A stretch of DNA of 25,259 nt from Parachlorella kessleri (lineage: Eukaryota; Chlorophyta; Trebouxiophyceae; Chlorellales; Chlorellaceae), in the NCBI GenBank assembly GCA_001598975.1, contig BBXU01000020.1, positions 1-25,259 on the forward strand. Reading direction: 5' to 3'. Of this stretch, positions 1 to 9,645 are shown one piece after another. The position numbers and the translations under genes were made by a program. The notes under the pieces were generated by a model that was given only the letters and a program-made list of their open reading frames with translations, made no database searches and was not told the origin of the DNA. Within the stretch, counting starts at the first letter, position 1, and each line of letters starts with the position of its first letter.

Positions 1-23
1 AAACCCCCGCGCGCCTGACAAAC

Positions 24-936
24 CTGGGACAGCATACGCGCATCCTTCTCAACAAGGTCCTTGCCGTCCTTCCCCTTCGTCAGCCGCTCCTCTCCATCCA
101 GCTGCCGACACTGGTCGCGGAACTCCACCACCTTCCTCCTGCACCCAGGCACCCAACCCTCAGTGGAGGATCCTGAGCAGAAGCTCTGCAGCTGACCTTT
201 CACCCAACCCCAGGGCAGTCACAGAAGCCCACACCGGCCCCAGCCTCTCTGCAGCTGCCACACAACATCATGCCCCCAACCAGCTGCGGCTCCCTTCAAA
301 GAGCCATCCTTGTGCAAGCCGGGATGCAAGCAAGGACCAGCGCCACAAGCGCCCGGCTCACTCGAGCTCTAGGAGGTACTGCTGCTCCTGGGGGCTGAGG
401 TCGTCCCACTTGGTGGTGTGCGTCAGCGGCCGGCTGTCCTTGGTCACCAGTGCCGCTAGCTGCTGCTGCTGTTGCTGCGCCGCCTGCTGCTGCTGCGAGC
501 CGCCAAACAGCGAGGGCGTGCTGCTGGCCAGCACCAGCGCTCCAGTGCCAAAACCAAATGAGGGGGCGGAGGCTGCAGCTGCAGAGGCCGGCTGTGCCCC
601 GAAGAAGCTGGGGGTGGAAGACGCGCCAAACAGCGAAGGGGTGGACGCTGCACCGAACAATGAAGGCGTTGAGGCCGCCCCGGCCGCAGGCGCAGGGGCT
701 GCCCCAAAGAGTGAGGGCGCAGAAGCGGCTGGCTGGGCCCCAAAGAGCGAGGGCGCGCTGAAGGCTGGTGTGCTCACGGCACCAAAGCCTGGCGTGGCCG
801 CTGCGGAGCCAAAGCCAAAGCTGGGTGTGGAGGAGGGAGCGGGCGTGGCGGCGGCACCAAAGGCTGGAGTGGGTGCTGGACCAAAGCTGAAGGCTGGCGT
901 GGAGGCAGGGGTGGAGGCCCCAAAGCTGAAGGCCAT
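24..936 (-). CDS. NUP58: FG-repeat nucleoporin NUP58, N-terminal part (3' end outside window)
   Basis: Visible exons are 936..362 and 138..24 (minus strand). The coding sequence then enters an intron at 23 and leaves the window. The first exon encodes about 150 residues rich in S/T/P/A with 14 FG dipeptides of SFG and SLFG type, followed by two poly-Gln stretches. The segment TKWDDLSPQEQQYLLELE then runs across the 362/138 junction into RKVVEFRDQCRQLDG. This block matches the conserved start of the plant NUP58 helical region, which follows a TKW-D/E-DLHP sequence. FG repeats form the permeability barrier of the nuclear pore, and the helical region binds NUP62 and NUP54 in the central channel complex. 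The junction is phase 2 (GA|G). The donor is GTGAGC and the acceptor is GCAG. The start at 936 is the first ATG and begins MAFSFG, typical of FG nucleoporins. NUP62 is the main alternative, but the TKW block argues for NUP58. Confidence 0.83.
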
Positions 937-1869
937 GGATCCTAGGCAGGACCTTGGCTTCTGTACTTGTTTTAGACGCTGATCAGCTAGCTGAATACAG
1001 AACTGATGGCCAGGGTATGTATGACACTTCTAAAAGGTCTTATTCAAAGGGTGAGCTCGTGAATACCAGATGCGTCAGCGTTTCAGGACAAAGCCAACAG
1101 CTACCCGCAAAAATGATGCAGGCCCATCAGTAAATAACCAAAGTAGTCCGTAGTCGAAATACAGAAGAACTATCAGTACCCCTTCCAGACACCAACATTG
1201 CTCGATGGTGAGAGCAACGCTAGCTGGTTGGGAGTTCAGAACGATGTGCAGTACTTCGTCTGTCCTGCCGGCCTTGGACTCTCGGGCAGCAACAGCTGTC
1301 CCATCCAGCTGCAAGAAGCTTGTGAAACCACTTTGCAAGAGTATTCTCGGCAAGAAAGGATGATGGTTCTCTAGGGGCAGCTGTATCATGAAAGTATGCA
1401 TTCCAGCCGACCAGTATGAGTACCAGTATGCATGGGCCACTGTTATGGGCTGGGGGTCAGAATATGCTATCGACGATGCATGGCAGTTGCAGAGTCTTGA
1501 GACTGGTCAATCAACAAATGTGTAACTAACAACTTTGGTACGCTGGTTGTGCTGTGGCCTTCCCTCATCAGATTGTGGAAGGCCTTGTGGCGGCTTATGT
1601 GCACTTGGCTGGGTCGTCAACGTGTTGACCAAGATGTAAACCTCTGCCCTGACAGGCCTACGCTCGAGAAGTTTCAGCTGCACAGCATTGTCAGTACCAG
1701 AGGCATACATTAACCCTAAGATAGGGCAAGTCAGGGTTCCTACTCGAGCAGAGGGTAGGATCAAGCAGAGACAGTTGGTCCACAGCCACCGTATGCCCCA
1801 ACAAGTCGCCACAACGTTTTCACCTACACAACCACCAAGGTCCACCATTATTATCATCCCCTCGAGCAA
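937..1869. other. Spacer: NUP58 upstream region and NDP kinase 3' UTR
   Basis: This 933-bp stretch separates the NUP58 start codon (936, minus) from the NDP kinase stop (1870, minus). It should contain the NDP kinase 3' UTR and the NUP58 promoter. Two minus-strand open frames lie in it (1075-1440 and 1507-1869, about 120 codons each). Neither resembles a family I know, neither has splice partners, and the sequence is more AT-rich than the nearby exons. I saw no TGTAA poly(A) signal on the minus strand. Confidence 0.5.
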
Positions 1870-3937
1870 TCATTCATAGATCCACGGTGTGGCCACTGGC
1901 GTATAGTCGGCAAGCTCGTCGGGGTTGAACCACAGCGCAATCTCACGCTGGGCGGACTGCAGCAGGAGAACAGGAACAGTGTGGGATTGCATGCTAAAAC
2001 ATCCTCTGCCGCGAATACAGTGATGTGCATCCAGTGGCTTTTACCCTGTCCAGAAACGTAGCAGTTCCTGTTTTATACTTACCTCCACAGAGTCTGAGCC
2101 GTGTATGACATTTCGCCCAACATCGACACCAAAGTCGCCCCTGCAGTTGCACAATGCACCCAAGCCTGAGCACTGCGGAGGTCGTAACCCAACGGAAGCA
2201 GGCACTAGTCAATGCCGGCTAACAACCGGGACCTGGTGTGCTCTTGACCTTCCTGACTTGAGCTTCCTTGAGCTCAAGTATTTATGCCCTGCTGAATCAA
2301 GCATCCGTTCCTTCCCTGCTGCACGCCTTGCTGACCTGATCGTTCCAGGCTGCGACGCCAAGGGGTTGGTGGCTCCAATCATTGTCCGACCATACTTCAC
2401 AACCTCCTTGCCCTCCCACACCATGGCCACCACGGCGCCAGAGGTCAAGAAGTCCACCAGCTTGGGGAAGAAAGGCTTGCCCTCGTGCTCAGCATAGTGT
2501 AGCTTAGCAAGGTCGGCGGAGGGTATAAGAACCTGCAGATATACAAGGAACAACTCAACGGCTTGCATGGAGATTGAGGGCGCAAGGAGGTTGCAGGCAT
2601 AGCTTGCTGTATAACATTTGCAACAACTGCTATTTGCATAACATAGATAAATCCTCCTCTGGACATCTCAGTTGGCCTCAGCTGCTGATGGCACGCGAGC
2701 AACGCCGTGCAGGCCAGAGATACAGTATGAGTTCAAACATTAGAACTGCACAGCTGCTGACCAACCTTGATCCCAACTAGCTTGTATCCCTTCGCTTCAT
2801 AGCGTCGAATGATCTCCCCCACCAGACCCCTGTGCACAGGGCATTGTGCTCCCACCTAATTTTCCCAAACTGGTAGAGGGGTTTGATGAGTGTGCTACGG
2901 GTAGGATAGCCAGCCAGAACTGTCCGAGCTCACTGCCAAATTAAGAAACCCATTAAGGACTGCCTCAAAAGCTTCTGATAGAAGGGCTTAGCAATGGCAC
3001 CCAAGCCTGCCAGGTGACAGGTGCTATGGTAGACTCCTCTCTCCACCCCCCAGGAGGGACAACAATCCCCAAGAGCACATCAAGTCAAGACGCGAATGTG
3101 GGAAATGTATCCAGGGCGCAAGCGCAACCAGGGCGCTAACCATTACCTGTGCACACCATCAGGCTTGACCTGCAGGATCAGTTCAAGATAGGCAGGTTGA
3201 GCACGGCAGCACCTCTGGTGGCTCTGTGCCAAATGTGTTGCCTCAGCTGCGCACATAGACCCCATCCCTCTCCTCCATACAATGAAAACTCCACATACTG
3301 GCACACCCTGCTATGCCGTCATCTACCCCTGTATCTTCTGCTGCTCTCTCTTGCTGAAGAGAACCTCGACCCCAAACCATGCACCACATGCATTCCCTGC
3401 GTCCCCCAATGGCATGGGTCTCTCACCATAATGAAGGAGCGCTCCTGGTTTGAGGCAGCAAATGCTACTGAGCCGCCCACTGCAAGCAACACGCCGATGG
3501 CACATGTCCAGGTGATGCTGTACTTGTTAAGGGTCCCTTGGCCAGCAGCACGAGTAATTACTGACTGGCAGCACACAACAGAAAGCAGATGTAGAGGGGT
3601 GGAAGGACCGCTGTTTTCCTGGGTACTGTCCCCCCCCCGGGGGGGCCACCACAGGGAGTATTGCCGATACTCACTGGTCGTCGCAGCAAGGCACAGGAGA
3701 GCTGTACTGGCCATGGGTCTGCCATGGTGTAGCAAGCCAGCGAGAGTTGCAACACTACTGCGGCCAGCAGTGGCCAAGGCTGCACCTGCAGGCAAGGCTA
3801 ACCATGACCGGCAGGTCTTGTAGATTATGATAAGCTGCATCCGACGCAACTGGCACTGTGCTGTCAGTCAACGTGCCTGCGGGGATAGCAGCGCTGCGGC
3901 ACTGCTTGGCGGCAGCCCTTACTGCCTGGCGCAGCAT
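1870..3937 (-). CDS. Nucleoside diphosphate kinase, organelle-targeted (NDPK3-like)
   Basis: Exons (minus): 3937..3877, 3785..3675, 3560..3427, 3169..3147, 2829..2766, 2532..2336, 2140..2083, 1956..1870, giving 244 residues. NDP kinase transfers the gamma phosphate from ATP to other NDPs through a phosphohistidine. Hallmarks in order are ERSFIM (about 97-102), [82 protein letters not shown] with the catalytic His at about 210, EIALWF, and a C-terminal TPWIYE. The first 96 residues are an Arg/Ala-rich presequence ([20 protein letters not shown]) followed by a hydrophobic stretch ending AFAAS, as in plant NDPK3, which is known from the thylakoid lumen and mitochondria. Junctions from exon 3 onward are firm. 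The first two introns are tentative, and intron 1 needs a GC donor. The gene is divergent from the Kelch gene across 212 bp. Confidence 0.92.
2830..3146 (-). other. NDP kinase intron 4, flanked by a 10-bp direct repeat
   Basis: This 317-nt intron interrupts the codon for Arg in [14 protein letters not shown] (phase 2). The plus-strand decamer cctgtgcaca occurs at 2829-2838 and again at 3146-3155, so it straddles each splice junction. On the coding strand it reads TGTGCACAGG at both ends. Such a duplication fits an intron gained by insertion with target-site duplication or by tandem duplication of an AGGT-containing exon segment. It could also be coincidence, since part of the match is splice consensus. 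I see no gene inside the intron. Confidence 0.6.
3630..3645. repeat. C9G7 palindrome in NDP kinase intron 2
   Basis: Nine consecutive C (3630-3638) are followed directly by seven G (3639-3645) inside the intron between NDP kinase exons 2 and 3. It is a perfect inverted repeat with almost no loop. It could form a cruciform or be a sequencing or assembly artefact, since homopolymer palindromes are error prone. No function is assigned. Confidence 0.7.
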
Positions 3938-4149
3938 TTGCTGCTCGAATTCCAAGCAGGCCCGCGGAAATGGATTGGTAGGCTGTTCGATGTAGGGTGG
4001 GCATTTCGCATGGCATTCTGGGACACCCATGGGGACACCTAGGACAAAAAGGATCCGCTACGGTATCTTTCATTGGACGCGCCCTGTTCGCTTTCTTTGC
4101 TTTATTAAGTATTATCTAGGATAGTAAGTTGCGCAGCGCATATGGCATA
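3938..4149. promoter_or_regulatory. Divergent promoter region, NDP kinase / Kelch gene
   Basis: Only 212 bp separate the two start codons (3937 minus and 4150 plus), so both 5' UTRs and core promoters must lie here or in upstream introns. The right half (about 4085-4125) is AT-rich with tttattaagtattatc, which could serve as a core-promoter element. I cannot place transcription starts from sequence alone. Confidence 0.4.
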
Positions 4150-7100
4150 ATGTCTGGCAAGGGCAGTCCTGGAAAGAAGGCGAGCCCCGGAAAGAAAAAG
4201 AAGGCCTCACCGGAAAAGAAGGATGGGAAGAAGTCAAAGGGCTCCTCCAAGAAAGGGTCGGTCGCGCTGACTAAGGGAGCATCCCACAGGGGATGCACGG
4301 CTCAGGCCTCCGCCGACAAGGGCCTGAGAGCTCTGCACCAGTATTTAGGCCTCCCAGTTTTGCACTGCTGCAGGTCGCCCACAGGATCCAAAGAGGAAGA
4401 GAAGGCTCGGTTGCAGCAGCTGACGGCAGAGCTCCTCCTTGCGCAGGGCAAGTTGGCCACACTTGAGGCCGAACAGCAGGCCAAAACTGCTGAGCTCAAA
4501 GCAGTGCAGACCAAGCAGGAGACCGAGAGCGTGACATATGTGCGTAGGACTGCACTCCCAATGCCAAGTGCTATGTATCAGGCGCACATATGCCGGAACG
4601 GCGTGCATATGCGGGATCATCGTGCAGCAGCAAGTGGCACAGCAGGAACAAGTCCAGTGGAACACCGTCGTGATTACCTCTGGTTGCACAGTGCAGAGTG
4701 ATGTGCTCAAGAGTCAGCAGCGGGAGCAGGATACCTTGCACGAGACCGTCCGCGCGCTGGAGCATCGCTTGGCAGTGGCCCAGAAGCAAATTGCTACGCT
4801 GAAGTCTGAGCTTAGCATAGTCCATGTAAGGCTTCACACGGGGAGGCGTCGCACGAAACCTTGAAGTTGCTTGCTGGGGCCCCATGCTGACCCAATCTAT
4901 TGTACAAGAGCTATCCTGTCGTGTGCTTGCAGGACGCTGCGGCAGCAGAAGAGGACGACTGCGATGCAGCCTTCAAGCGCGCCCTGTCCTCAGCTCGCAG
5001 AAAGGCAAGCTGGTCTTGTCCTCCCAACACTGCTGCCTCCCTTTCAGCAGTACGGGTCAGTCAACGCATTCGCGAGCACCCCTTGGGGAACCTTGGGACA
5101 CAATCCTTGCTTCCTGCTGCAGGACAACCAAATCGCAGAGCAGGAGGCTGAGCTCGCCCGCCTGCGCGAGGAGCTGCAGCAGGCTCAGGGCGACCTGCGC
5201 CACGCATTTGAACAGATTGAGACTTGGAAGTACAGAGCGTCAGGTGCTCCAATGCGTTCTGGTGGCCTGTCATGTGCAGTTCAAGTTTGTATTTACGCTT
5301 TAATGAAAGTTGGGTATTTGCTGCAGGCCGCACGCAGCTACTCTTCCTTTTTGATGAGCACTGCCTGACTACCATTGAAAGGCAGCTGCTCAAAGGCTGC
5401 TTACCTCGCCGATGCGAAAGCCAGGTTTTGTGCTGCACAGGTGATTTACAGACAGGATATGTGCTTGGTGAGCCATGTCATGCGCTAGCAAGATGATGCT
5501 ACTTACAACTACTACCTGACGACACCAGACGCCCGTCTGCAGGCGGACGGTGGCTCCTTCAGTATGGCACAGTCCCAGCAGCCGGTGGTGTGTCTCTTTG
5601 TATCAGTGCACTGGACCTTCTGTCTCAGCGTTGGCAGCCGCCCTTCCAGGAGCCATGCAACGGAGAGCTGACGGGGCATAGAGTTGTTGCGTGCAAGAAT
5701 AGGCTGGTGACCTTTGGGTGAGACCTTGGTAGCCTTGAGCATACGTAGAGGTGTGACTTGGGCATGTGGGGTAGTCACCACCTGGGGAACCTGCGGAACT
5801 AGGATTTTGCCAGGTTTACGGGGTAAGAGGGTAAGCAGGAGCTGCGCAATGCTCGTTGTGGTGTGGTTTCCTGGCAAGCCTAATACCGCTCTTGGGGAGC
5901 AAACATGAACCTATGATGTGCTGCTGAAATCACTCTTGCGCCCTGCAGCGGCTGCTGTGGTGGAGAACTCTTGGGCGAGCTGCGCGTGTTCTCCCCAGAG
6001 ACCATGGCCTGGGTGCAGCTACCACCATCCACAGCCCCTGCTGCGGCTGCGCCTTGCCCCAGGATGGGCCATGCAATGGCCTACTGCGATGCCATCAACA
6101 CATTATTCATATTTGGGGGCCAGGGTGAGGACGGGCTGCTGAATGACCTCTGGCAGCTCCGCATGGACACCTTTGAGTGGACGCAGCTCGAGTGCCTCCC
6201 CAGCAAAGAAGGTCTGCCTCTTCCATGTTGCAATGCCGCCCTGGGAGTGTCAAGCGATGGTGGGCAGCTCTGGCTCTTTGGGGGCTGCAAGGAATCTGGA
6301 GAATGCCAGAGCGCGGTCTGGGGGTGAGTCTCAGTGACCCAGCAGCAAGGAACTTGTGGAGAACTGTCCGCCTGCCGGACTTTTTTTATTATTATTATGG
6401 TGGCTGGAATGCGAACAGAGGAAGGGTACGGTCCCCCGTACTGACATGGCTGGGTGCAGTCACGCTCTGGGCCTTGCCTGAGTTCTGATCCAGTAGGTCT
6501 GGTTGCGAGACAAAGTAAGACCACCGGTGCTGATTCATATATAGCCACCTTTGTCCAAGCAACAGGGTACATGTGCTAATGCAGTTCCTAGCAGTGGGTG
6601 GGAAATATGACGGCTGCAATTATGACACCATGAGACTATTCGCGCCTGGCATGCAGGTATGAGCTCTACACGCACACCTGGTCCTTGAGTCCAATAGCTG
6701 CTGACAGCGCATATGTGGAGCCTCGGGAGGGCCACAGCATAGTCTGTGTGCGGCGCTGGCTGCTAATCGCTGGAGGGTCATGCCAGCATAGTAGTGGGGA
6801 GCGCAAGCTTCTGGGCGACACCCTGGTGTTTGATACCCTGGTCGGCGCTTTCGACCGCCTTGACCTCAACTGCTGGGCAGGGGGTGACATCAAGAATGGC
6901 AGCAGCAAAGCAGTTGTTTCTCGCAGTCGGACAAACAGCGCAGCTGTAGCGGGCGCCACAGCGGGACAGCTGCAGTCCCTTAACCCCTCGAACTGTGTGT
7001 TCCAAGGCTCCGCGCTGCTGTTGTTGAAGCCTAACACTGCAGGCATGCTGGGCGAGCTGCAAACAGTGCATCTGCAGCTGCCAGATGAGCTGGTCAAGCG

Positions 7101-7839
7101 CAAGGTAGCCAAGCGGGCTAGCCTTGTCGTCGTAGAGGTAGGACACTCAGTCTACAGTTTGCTGTCTCCCGTGGGCCTGCCAGGATCGCTTGGCTGCCTC
7201 GTTCAAGTCCATGATGAACCAGCTTGCTACCTCCTTGTCCTGCTGCAGAGGCTAGAACTCCTGGATGGCGCCGACATCACGCCCACAAGCATTCAGCTAG
7301 CGTGGCTGGCCCCCACCAAGAATGCACATAGGCTGACAGCTTACAAGCTGATGGTCACTGCCGAGGACGGCGCAGTGCGGGAGGTGTACGAGGTAAGCGA
7401 TGGACAGCCTGCTATTGTCCTGGGTGCTAACTTTTGTGCGCAACTATTCGGGTTGGCTGGTGTGCAGGATGTGGGAGAGTAATTAGCATGTGTGGCAGGT
7501 AGTGCGAACAGGGAGTAGAGCTGGGCTGGACTGGATTGACAGAGTAATGGCTGGATGCAGCCATGTAACCTGGACCCCTCACTTGGCATGCAAGCTACCC
7601 CAAAGTGATGCACGGTCGATGTTCAGGGTGTAGCCCCACGCAAGTCCCTCTTCGTCATCTACACCGTCCTCCCAAAATCCTATCACCCGCCTTGCGTCCA
7701 ATTGCAGGGCCAAGAGCGGACCTTTGAGCTGCAGCGACTTACACCAGACAGAGAGTACATCTTCTCTGTGAAGGCAATCTATGACGACGCCTCATTCGTA
7801 TGGAGTGATCCTAAGGCGTTCAAGACCCTAGTGAACTAG
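4150..7839 (+). CDS. Coiled-coil / Kelch propeller / fibronectin III protein
   Basis: Exons: 4150-4256, 4374-4530 (alternative donor at 4539), 4697-4825, 4933-5004, 5123-5243, 5327-5440 (alternative 5467), 5543-5717, 5949-6323, 6657-7137, 7249-7392, 7708-7839. All phases agree, giving 668 residues. Residues 1-36 are Lys-rich with three SP-x-K units (GSPGKKASPGKKKKASPEKK). Residues 41-220 are Glu/Gln/Leu-rich coiled coil (for example EQEAELARLREELQQAQGDL). About 225-577 is a Kelch beta-propeller of roughly six blades with GHRVVACKNRLVTFGGG, RMGHAMAYCDAINTLFIFGG, LWLFGG and EGHSIVCVRRWLLIAGG. Residues 578-668 form one FN3 domain (TPTSIQLAW, then LTPDREYIFSVKAIYDD, ending at AFKTLVN). Kelch followed by FN3 recalls host cell factor, but the coiled coil and basic tail do not. 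It is probably a scaffold; its location is unknown. The ATG at 4150 is chosen because the upstream ATG at 4142 meets a stop two codons later. Intron 4 uses a GC donor. Confidence 0.85.
6400..6500 (+). repeat. Dispersed degenerate repeat, copy A (Kelch intron 8)
   Basis: This is about 101 bp within the 333-nt intron 6324-6656. It aligns along its length with 13310-13412 and in part with 7492-7590. Shared blocks are a GTGGC-GG start, a TGC-AAC-(A/G)GAGGAAGGG block, a GGCTG(G/A)GTGCAGT core, a CTGGG-CTTGC block and the identical end ATCCAGTAGGTCT. It is preceded by a T run and ATT repeats (about 6381-6397). I recognise no transposase or clear Pol III boxes. It could be a short non-autonomous element or a SINE remnant. 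Confidence 0.55.
7492..7590 (+). repeat. Dispersed degenerate repeat, copy B (Kelch intron 10)
   Basis: This is the most divergent of three copies and lies within the 315-nt intron 7393-7707. It shares GTGGCAGG-AGTGC(A/G)AAC with copy C and ATGGCTGG(A/G)TGCAG(T/C)CA(T/C)G with copy A, in the same order and spacing. The 3' end seen in A and C (CAGTAGGTCT) is missing here. Confidence 0.45.
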
Positions 7840-7871
7840 CGTAGTCGAGAAGGCTGCACACTAACCAGGCT

Positions 7872-7909
7872 AGGTTGACCCAGGTTATGGCAAGGTTGAC
7901 CTGGTTATG
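7872..7909 (+). repeat. Imperfect tandem repeat in Kelch gene 3' UTR
   Basis: Two units of aggttgacc(c)(a/t)ggttatg occur at 7872-7889 and 7893-7909, 33 bp after the stop codon. CCAGGT and ACCTGG within the array form an inverted pair that could fold as a small hairpin in the mRNA. Confidence 0.5.
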
Positions 7910-8102
7910 AGTTGAGCTTCTCCGACACCTAATAGCAATCGAGCCTTCGTAGTGTTCACTGTTCCCACACTATCTGACCTAGATACAGCCAGCAGATTCC
8001 ACCATGACTGTCACAAAAGCATGCTGTCAATTAAGCTAGACAACAAAGAGTCAGACTATAGCTCTGGGCCACCGCAGAGTTGAGCGGCAACAACAAGTCC
8101 AA

Positions 8103-8107
8103 TGTAA
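8103..8107 (+). terminator. Candidate TGTAA poly(A) signal, Kelch gene
   Basis: TGTAA is the usual polyadenylation signal of chlorophyte algae. This copy lies 264 bp past the stop at 7839 on the same strand. It is the first TGTAA in the 3' region. The short motif makes a chance match possible. Confidence 0.45.
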
Positions 8108-8260
8108 GTGAGAGAACCCCCAAGCCTGCCACCCGTCTAGAAACCTATGCAATCGACCACCTTGGGCGATGGGCCCACCAACCGTTATGTCAAAGGCCAC
8201 CTGTCTTGGTACTGCGCAGCCCGGTCGACATGTGACACACTCAGACATGCAAAAGCACAC

Positions 8261-9645
8261 TCAAAAGATAGGTTGAACGGCCTGCACCTTCGCTCGCACC
8301 TGCAAAAGTGCTAACACAGCTTCTGTCAAACATAGACTCAGGCGCATTCTGCATCCAGTCCTGTTGTTACAGCCCAGCTCTCAATCCCCGTCCGCACTAC
8401 CTGCCACCCAAACGAATGACTGCAACAACATTGTCAGTCCCAGTCCTCTATGTTTGCACTGTCTGCCACCTTTTCCAAATAACCTCCAACCAGCTTCCAT
8501 TTCAGTCGCCCTGACTGCCGGCCCTTCCTGTGCCTCCCACCATTATGTGCATGGTCATCATCCAACCCCAAAAACATTCATAGCACGCCATTCAACTCTG
8601 GCATATTGACAACAAACACTAGCGCGCGTGGACCTACCTCCTCATAGCTCTCCTTGTACTCCTTGCCCTCGTCGTCCGCTGGCAAGTCACCTTTCAGCGG
8701 CTTGGGCAGGACTAGCATACAGCTAGTCGGCCGCTTTGTCAGGCCTGCCTGGCCCAGCTCCTGCAGCCAAGCAACAGGAAAGGTAAGCGGCAGGCCTGAC
8801 AAGGGCAGGCCTCAGCAGCACATGCCAGGGAGAAGCAGGGAGGGTTTCTGCAGGCAGAGTCAACTTACCTCCTTGGAGGGCACATATATGTAGGGTACAT
8901 CGTTGTCTTCACATAGTACAGGCAAGGGTGTGATGACATCAATAGGTGAGATATCGCCAGCAATGATGCAGACCCTGCAGAGATGAGTCCAGGGCAGTGC
9001 AAGCTGGTCATAATCGCAGTGGATGCTCTCCGCTAGAGCAACAACCCACTACTTGGGCAAGAAAAGTCCCAACAACACAGAGTGCAAATACTTCAGCACA
9101 CAGTTAAGCTGGGCATTATACAGCAAGTGTCAGGCAGCGTGTGGTGGGTCCCAGCTGTGTCAGTGAGCAACACCGAAAGGAGGGAAAAAGCAAACAGGCA
9201 CAAAGGCCGGAACCTCCGTAAGCGCGCAAAAAGTCACAGGTTTCTGGGGAGCCGACGTGTGAAATCCCGAGGAGGTCCCCAGTCACACACTCTTGCTTGA
9301 TACGCTGCATACTCACCCCTTGACATTCTTTCGAATCGCTTTTATTACTTCCTTCACCCCTCGCTTTATTTGCTTGCGCTTGGCTGCCTTCTTGGCAAGC
9401 TTGAGCACCTGGACAGCCATTCACAGCAGGTAGAGTGTGCATGCCTGGCTATGCATGCAGCGATTTGCCAACATCACTATGAAAGCATATCGCACCTTTT
9501 TCGACAGCTTGTCATCTGCCAGCGGCTTGGCGATGATGCTGACTTCCGTTTTCCGCTCTACGGTCGCCCCCTCCTCCGTTGCATCTTCAACCTTGGGCTT
9601 CTTCTCCTTCTTCGCTGACTTCTTCTCCTTTGGCTCCTTGCCCAT
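8261..9645 (-). CDS. NHP2: H/ACA ribonucleoprotein subunit NHP2 (L7Ae family)
   Basis: Exons (minus): 9645..9496, 9408..9317, 8974..8869, 8760..8638, 8299..8261, giving 169 residues with all phases consistent. NHP2 is a core protein of H/ACA snoRNPs, which guide pseudouridylation of rRNA and snRNA in the nucleolus. Residues 1-35 are a Lys/Glu-rich tail. The L7Ae fold follows with AKKAAKRKQIKRGVKEVIKA, then KNVKGVCIIAGDISPIDVIT, PVLCEDNDVPYIYVPSKEEL and GQAGLTKRPTSCMLVL. KEYKESYEEVRAKVQAV matches the C-terminal helix of eukaryotic NHP2. The last exon is only 39 nt and was found by phase and by the expected ending. The start is the ATG at 9645; the open frame extends five codons upstream only through a GTG. 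The length fits the family (about 150-170). Confidence 0.95.

Larger units (their letters stand above)
7840..8260. other. Convergent 3' spacer (Kelch gene / NHP2)
   Basis: This is 421 bp between two facing stop codons (7839 plus and 8261 minus). No coding signal is supported here. It holds the 3' UTRs of both genes, a short imperfect tandem repeat at 7872-7909 and a TGTAA motif at 8103 for the plus-strand transcript. The minus-strand open frame 8051-8260 runs directly on from the NHP2 stop region, matches no family and is treated as UTR. Confidence 0.55.

Noticed and set aside
410..982. 190-codon plus-strand open frame across the NUP58 first exon
   Set aside because: It is the antisense shadow of the FG-repeat exon. 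Its Ala/Gly/Pro/Lys-rich repeat content is the complement of the FG-repeat codons.
1075..1440. Minus-strand open frame of 121 codons
   Set aside because: It has no recognisable family, no splice partners, AT-rich composition and a position in a likely 3' UTR or promoter spacer. Kept only as a region to check.
3149..3823. 224-codon plus-strand open frame
   Set aside because: It overlaps four NDP kinase exons and introns on the opposite strand and resembles nothing. The minus-strand reading is a clear NDP kinase.
6470..6500. Possible Pol III B box in repeat copy A (GTTCTGATC)
   Set aside because: It differs from the B-box consensus at key positions, copy C does not keep it, and no clear A box lies upstream. 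The SINE identity is left open.
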